14,177 bases of DNA from CAYRHS01 sp964424125 (GTDB lineage: Bacteria > Actinomycetota > Acidimicrobiia > IMCC26256 > JAOSJL01): contig CAYRHS010000083.1 in assembly GCA_964424125.1 (NCBI GenBank), forward strand, positions 1 to 14,177, in the 5' to 3' direction. The first letter of the stretch is position 1. Every line of letters starts with the position of its first letter. A program made the translations under genes and the position numbers. Below the pieces are notes generated by a model, which saw only the letters and a list, made by a program, of their open reading frames with translations, made no database searches and had not been told where the DNA came from. Below, piece by piece: positions 13,392 through 14,177 of the stretch.

Positions 13392-14177
13392 GTGTTCGAA
13401 CGCTTCACCGACCGAGCCCGACGTGTGGTGGTGCTCGCGCAAGAAGAAGCGCGCCTGCTCAACCACAACTACATCGGCACCGAGCACATCCTCCTCGGAC
13501 TGATCCACGAGGGCGAAGGGGTGGCCGCCAAGGCCCTCGAATCGCTCGGGATCTCGCTCGAGGCCGTCCGCGCCCAGGTCGAGGAGATCATCGGCCACGG
13601 TGGCTCCGCGCCTTCCGGCCACATCCCCTTCACGCCGCGAGCGAAGAAGGTCCTCGAGCTCTCGCTGCGCGAAGCGCTCCAGCTGGGTCACAACTACATC
13701 GGCACCGAGCACATCCTCCTCGGTCTGATCCGCGAGGGTGAGGGCGTCGCCGCGCAGGTGCTCGTCAAGCTGGGTGCCGACCTCTCGCGTGTGCGCCAGC
13801 AGGTGATCCAGCTCCTCTCGGGCTACGCGGGCTCGAAGGAAGGCGCCACGACCGGAGGTGGCTCCGAGCAGCAGCCCTCGGGCTCGCTCGTGCTCGACCA
13901 GTTCGGTCGCAACCTCACGCAGCTCGCGCGCGAGAAGAAGCTCGATCCCGTCATCGGGCGCGAGAAGGAGATCGAGCGGGTGATGCAGGTGCTCTCGCGC
14001 CGCACCAAGAACAACCCCGTGTTGATCGGTGAGCCCGGCGTCGGCAAGACCGCGATCGTCGAAGGCCTCGCGACCGACATCACCGAGGGCACGGTCCCGG
14101 AGACGCTCGAGGGCAAGCAGCTCTACACGCTCGACCTGGGCGCGCTCGTGGCCGGCAGCCGCTACCGCGGCGACTTC
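13392..14177 (+). CDS. clpC: ATP-dependent Clp protease ATP-binding subunit ClpC, N-terminal part (3' truncated)
   Basis: AAA+ unfoldase that feeds substrates to ClpP. 262 residues are visible before the window ends. The start MFERFTDRARRVVVLAQEEA is the canonical ClpC N-terminus, so GTG 13392 is firm. Two Clp N repeats follow: HNYIGTEHILLGLIHEGEGV (residues 25-44) and HNYIGTEHILLGLIREGEGV (100-119). A Gly/Ser/Gln-rich linker (147-163) leads to the first AAA domain with FGRNLTQLAREKKLDPVIGR and Walker A GEPGVGKT (213-220). Walker B, the UVR/middle region and the second AAA domain lie beyond the edge. GGGAG at 13376-13380 is 11 nt upstream, a long spacing. The gap just before it hides part of the control region. 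Confidence 0.97.
   Translation, partial: MFERFTDRARRVVVLAQEEARLLNHNYIGTEHILLGLIHEGEGVAAKALESLGISLEAVRAQVEEIIGHGGSAPSGHIPFTPRAKKVLELSLREALQLGHNYIGTEHILLGLIREGEGVAAQVLVKLGADLSRVRQQVIQLLSGYAGSKEGATTGGGSEQQPSGSLVLDQFGRNLTQLAREKKLDPVIGREKEIERVMQVLSRRTKNNPVLIGEPGVGKTAIVEGLATDITEGTVPETLEGKQLYTLDLGALVAGSRYRGDF
13464..13723 (+). repeat. Direct repeat encoding the two Clp N motifs of ClpC
   Basis: A 35-nt stretch is identical at 13464-13498 and 13689-13723, 225 bp (75 codons) apart. It encodes HNYIGTEHILLG in each Clp N repeat. Protein repeats are expected in ClpC, but perfect nucleotide identity over 35 nt suggests strong codon constraint or recent conversion between copies. Confidence 0.85.

Noticed and set aside
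13070..13468. N-terminal extension of the polyprenyl synthase across the Ns into clpC
   Set aside because: The extension has no similarity to the family, crosses unknown bases and runs antisense to clpC; the ATG at 13069 has a -10 box 6 nt upstream.
13322..13741. Plus-strand frame of 139 codons running through the gap into clpC
   Set aside because: It is out of frame with clpC, whose N-terminal protein sequence is unmistakable; only the 13 codons before the gap could be real.
1..14177. tRNA, rRNA, CRISPR array, insertion sequence, phage or toxin-antitoxin genes
   Set aside because: Gaps between genes are short, with no cloverleaf, repeat-spacer pattern, transposase motif or terminal inverted repeats seen on either strand.

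Overview
The window is GC-rich (roughly 70% by eye) chromosomal DNA from an actinobacterium. GTG and TTG starts are common, neighbouring genes overlap by 4 bp (ATGA/GTGA), and several genes appear to be leaderless. From recall, the backbone order ftsH-folE-folP-folB-folK-DUF2520-panC-panD-coaX...clpC matches the Mycobacterium tuberculosis region Rv3610c to Rv3596c. The insertions and losses relative to that order suggest a deep-branching actinobacterium, perhaps Acidimicrobiia-like; this is inference. A run of ten Ns shows that the sequence is a draft or metagenome scaffold.

Layout. 1-961: C-terminal part of the membrane protease FtsH. 958-3817: folate block (folE, folP, folB, folK), with a tyrosine-phosphatase-like gene between folP and folB whose catalytic Cys is replaced by His. 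3864-6074: pantothenate block (DUF2520 Rossmann protein, panC, panD). 6071-8532: NAD block (nadB, nadC, without nadA). 8532-9296: coaX, returning to coenzyme A. 9336-11055: an SDR-like protein, a 17-codon arginine-rich micro-ORF and a PlsC-like acyltransferase, chained by two ATGA overlaps; both larger proteins have lost canonical catalytic residues. 11191-12048: an alpha/beta hydrolase with an intact triad. 12092-13069 (minus): a long-chain-type polyprenyl diphosphate synthase, convergent with the hydrolase and separated from it by a strong hairpin. 13070-13391: intergenic DNA holding the gap. 13392-14177: N-terminal part of clpC, running off the window.

How it works together. The + strand genes up to coaX form a cofactor locus: tetrahydrofolate, pantothenate/CoA and de novo NAD synthesis, flanked by two ATP-dependent proteolysis genes (ftsH, clpC). 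Four genes (folP, folB, the SDR gene and the polyprenyl synthase) have a TAnnnT box ending 6-8 nt before the start codon and no Shine-Dalgarno sequence. This suggests leaderless transcripts that divide the locus into sub-operons, with the downstream genes in each translated by overlap coupling.

Most genes here are well-known families. The less ordinary parts are the Cys-to-His phosphatase homologue, the SDR/micro-ORF/acyltransferase trio, the split placement of nadB-nadC, and the regulatory signals around the hydrolase and clpC.
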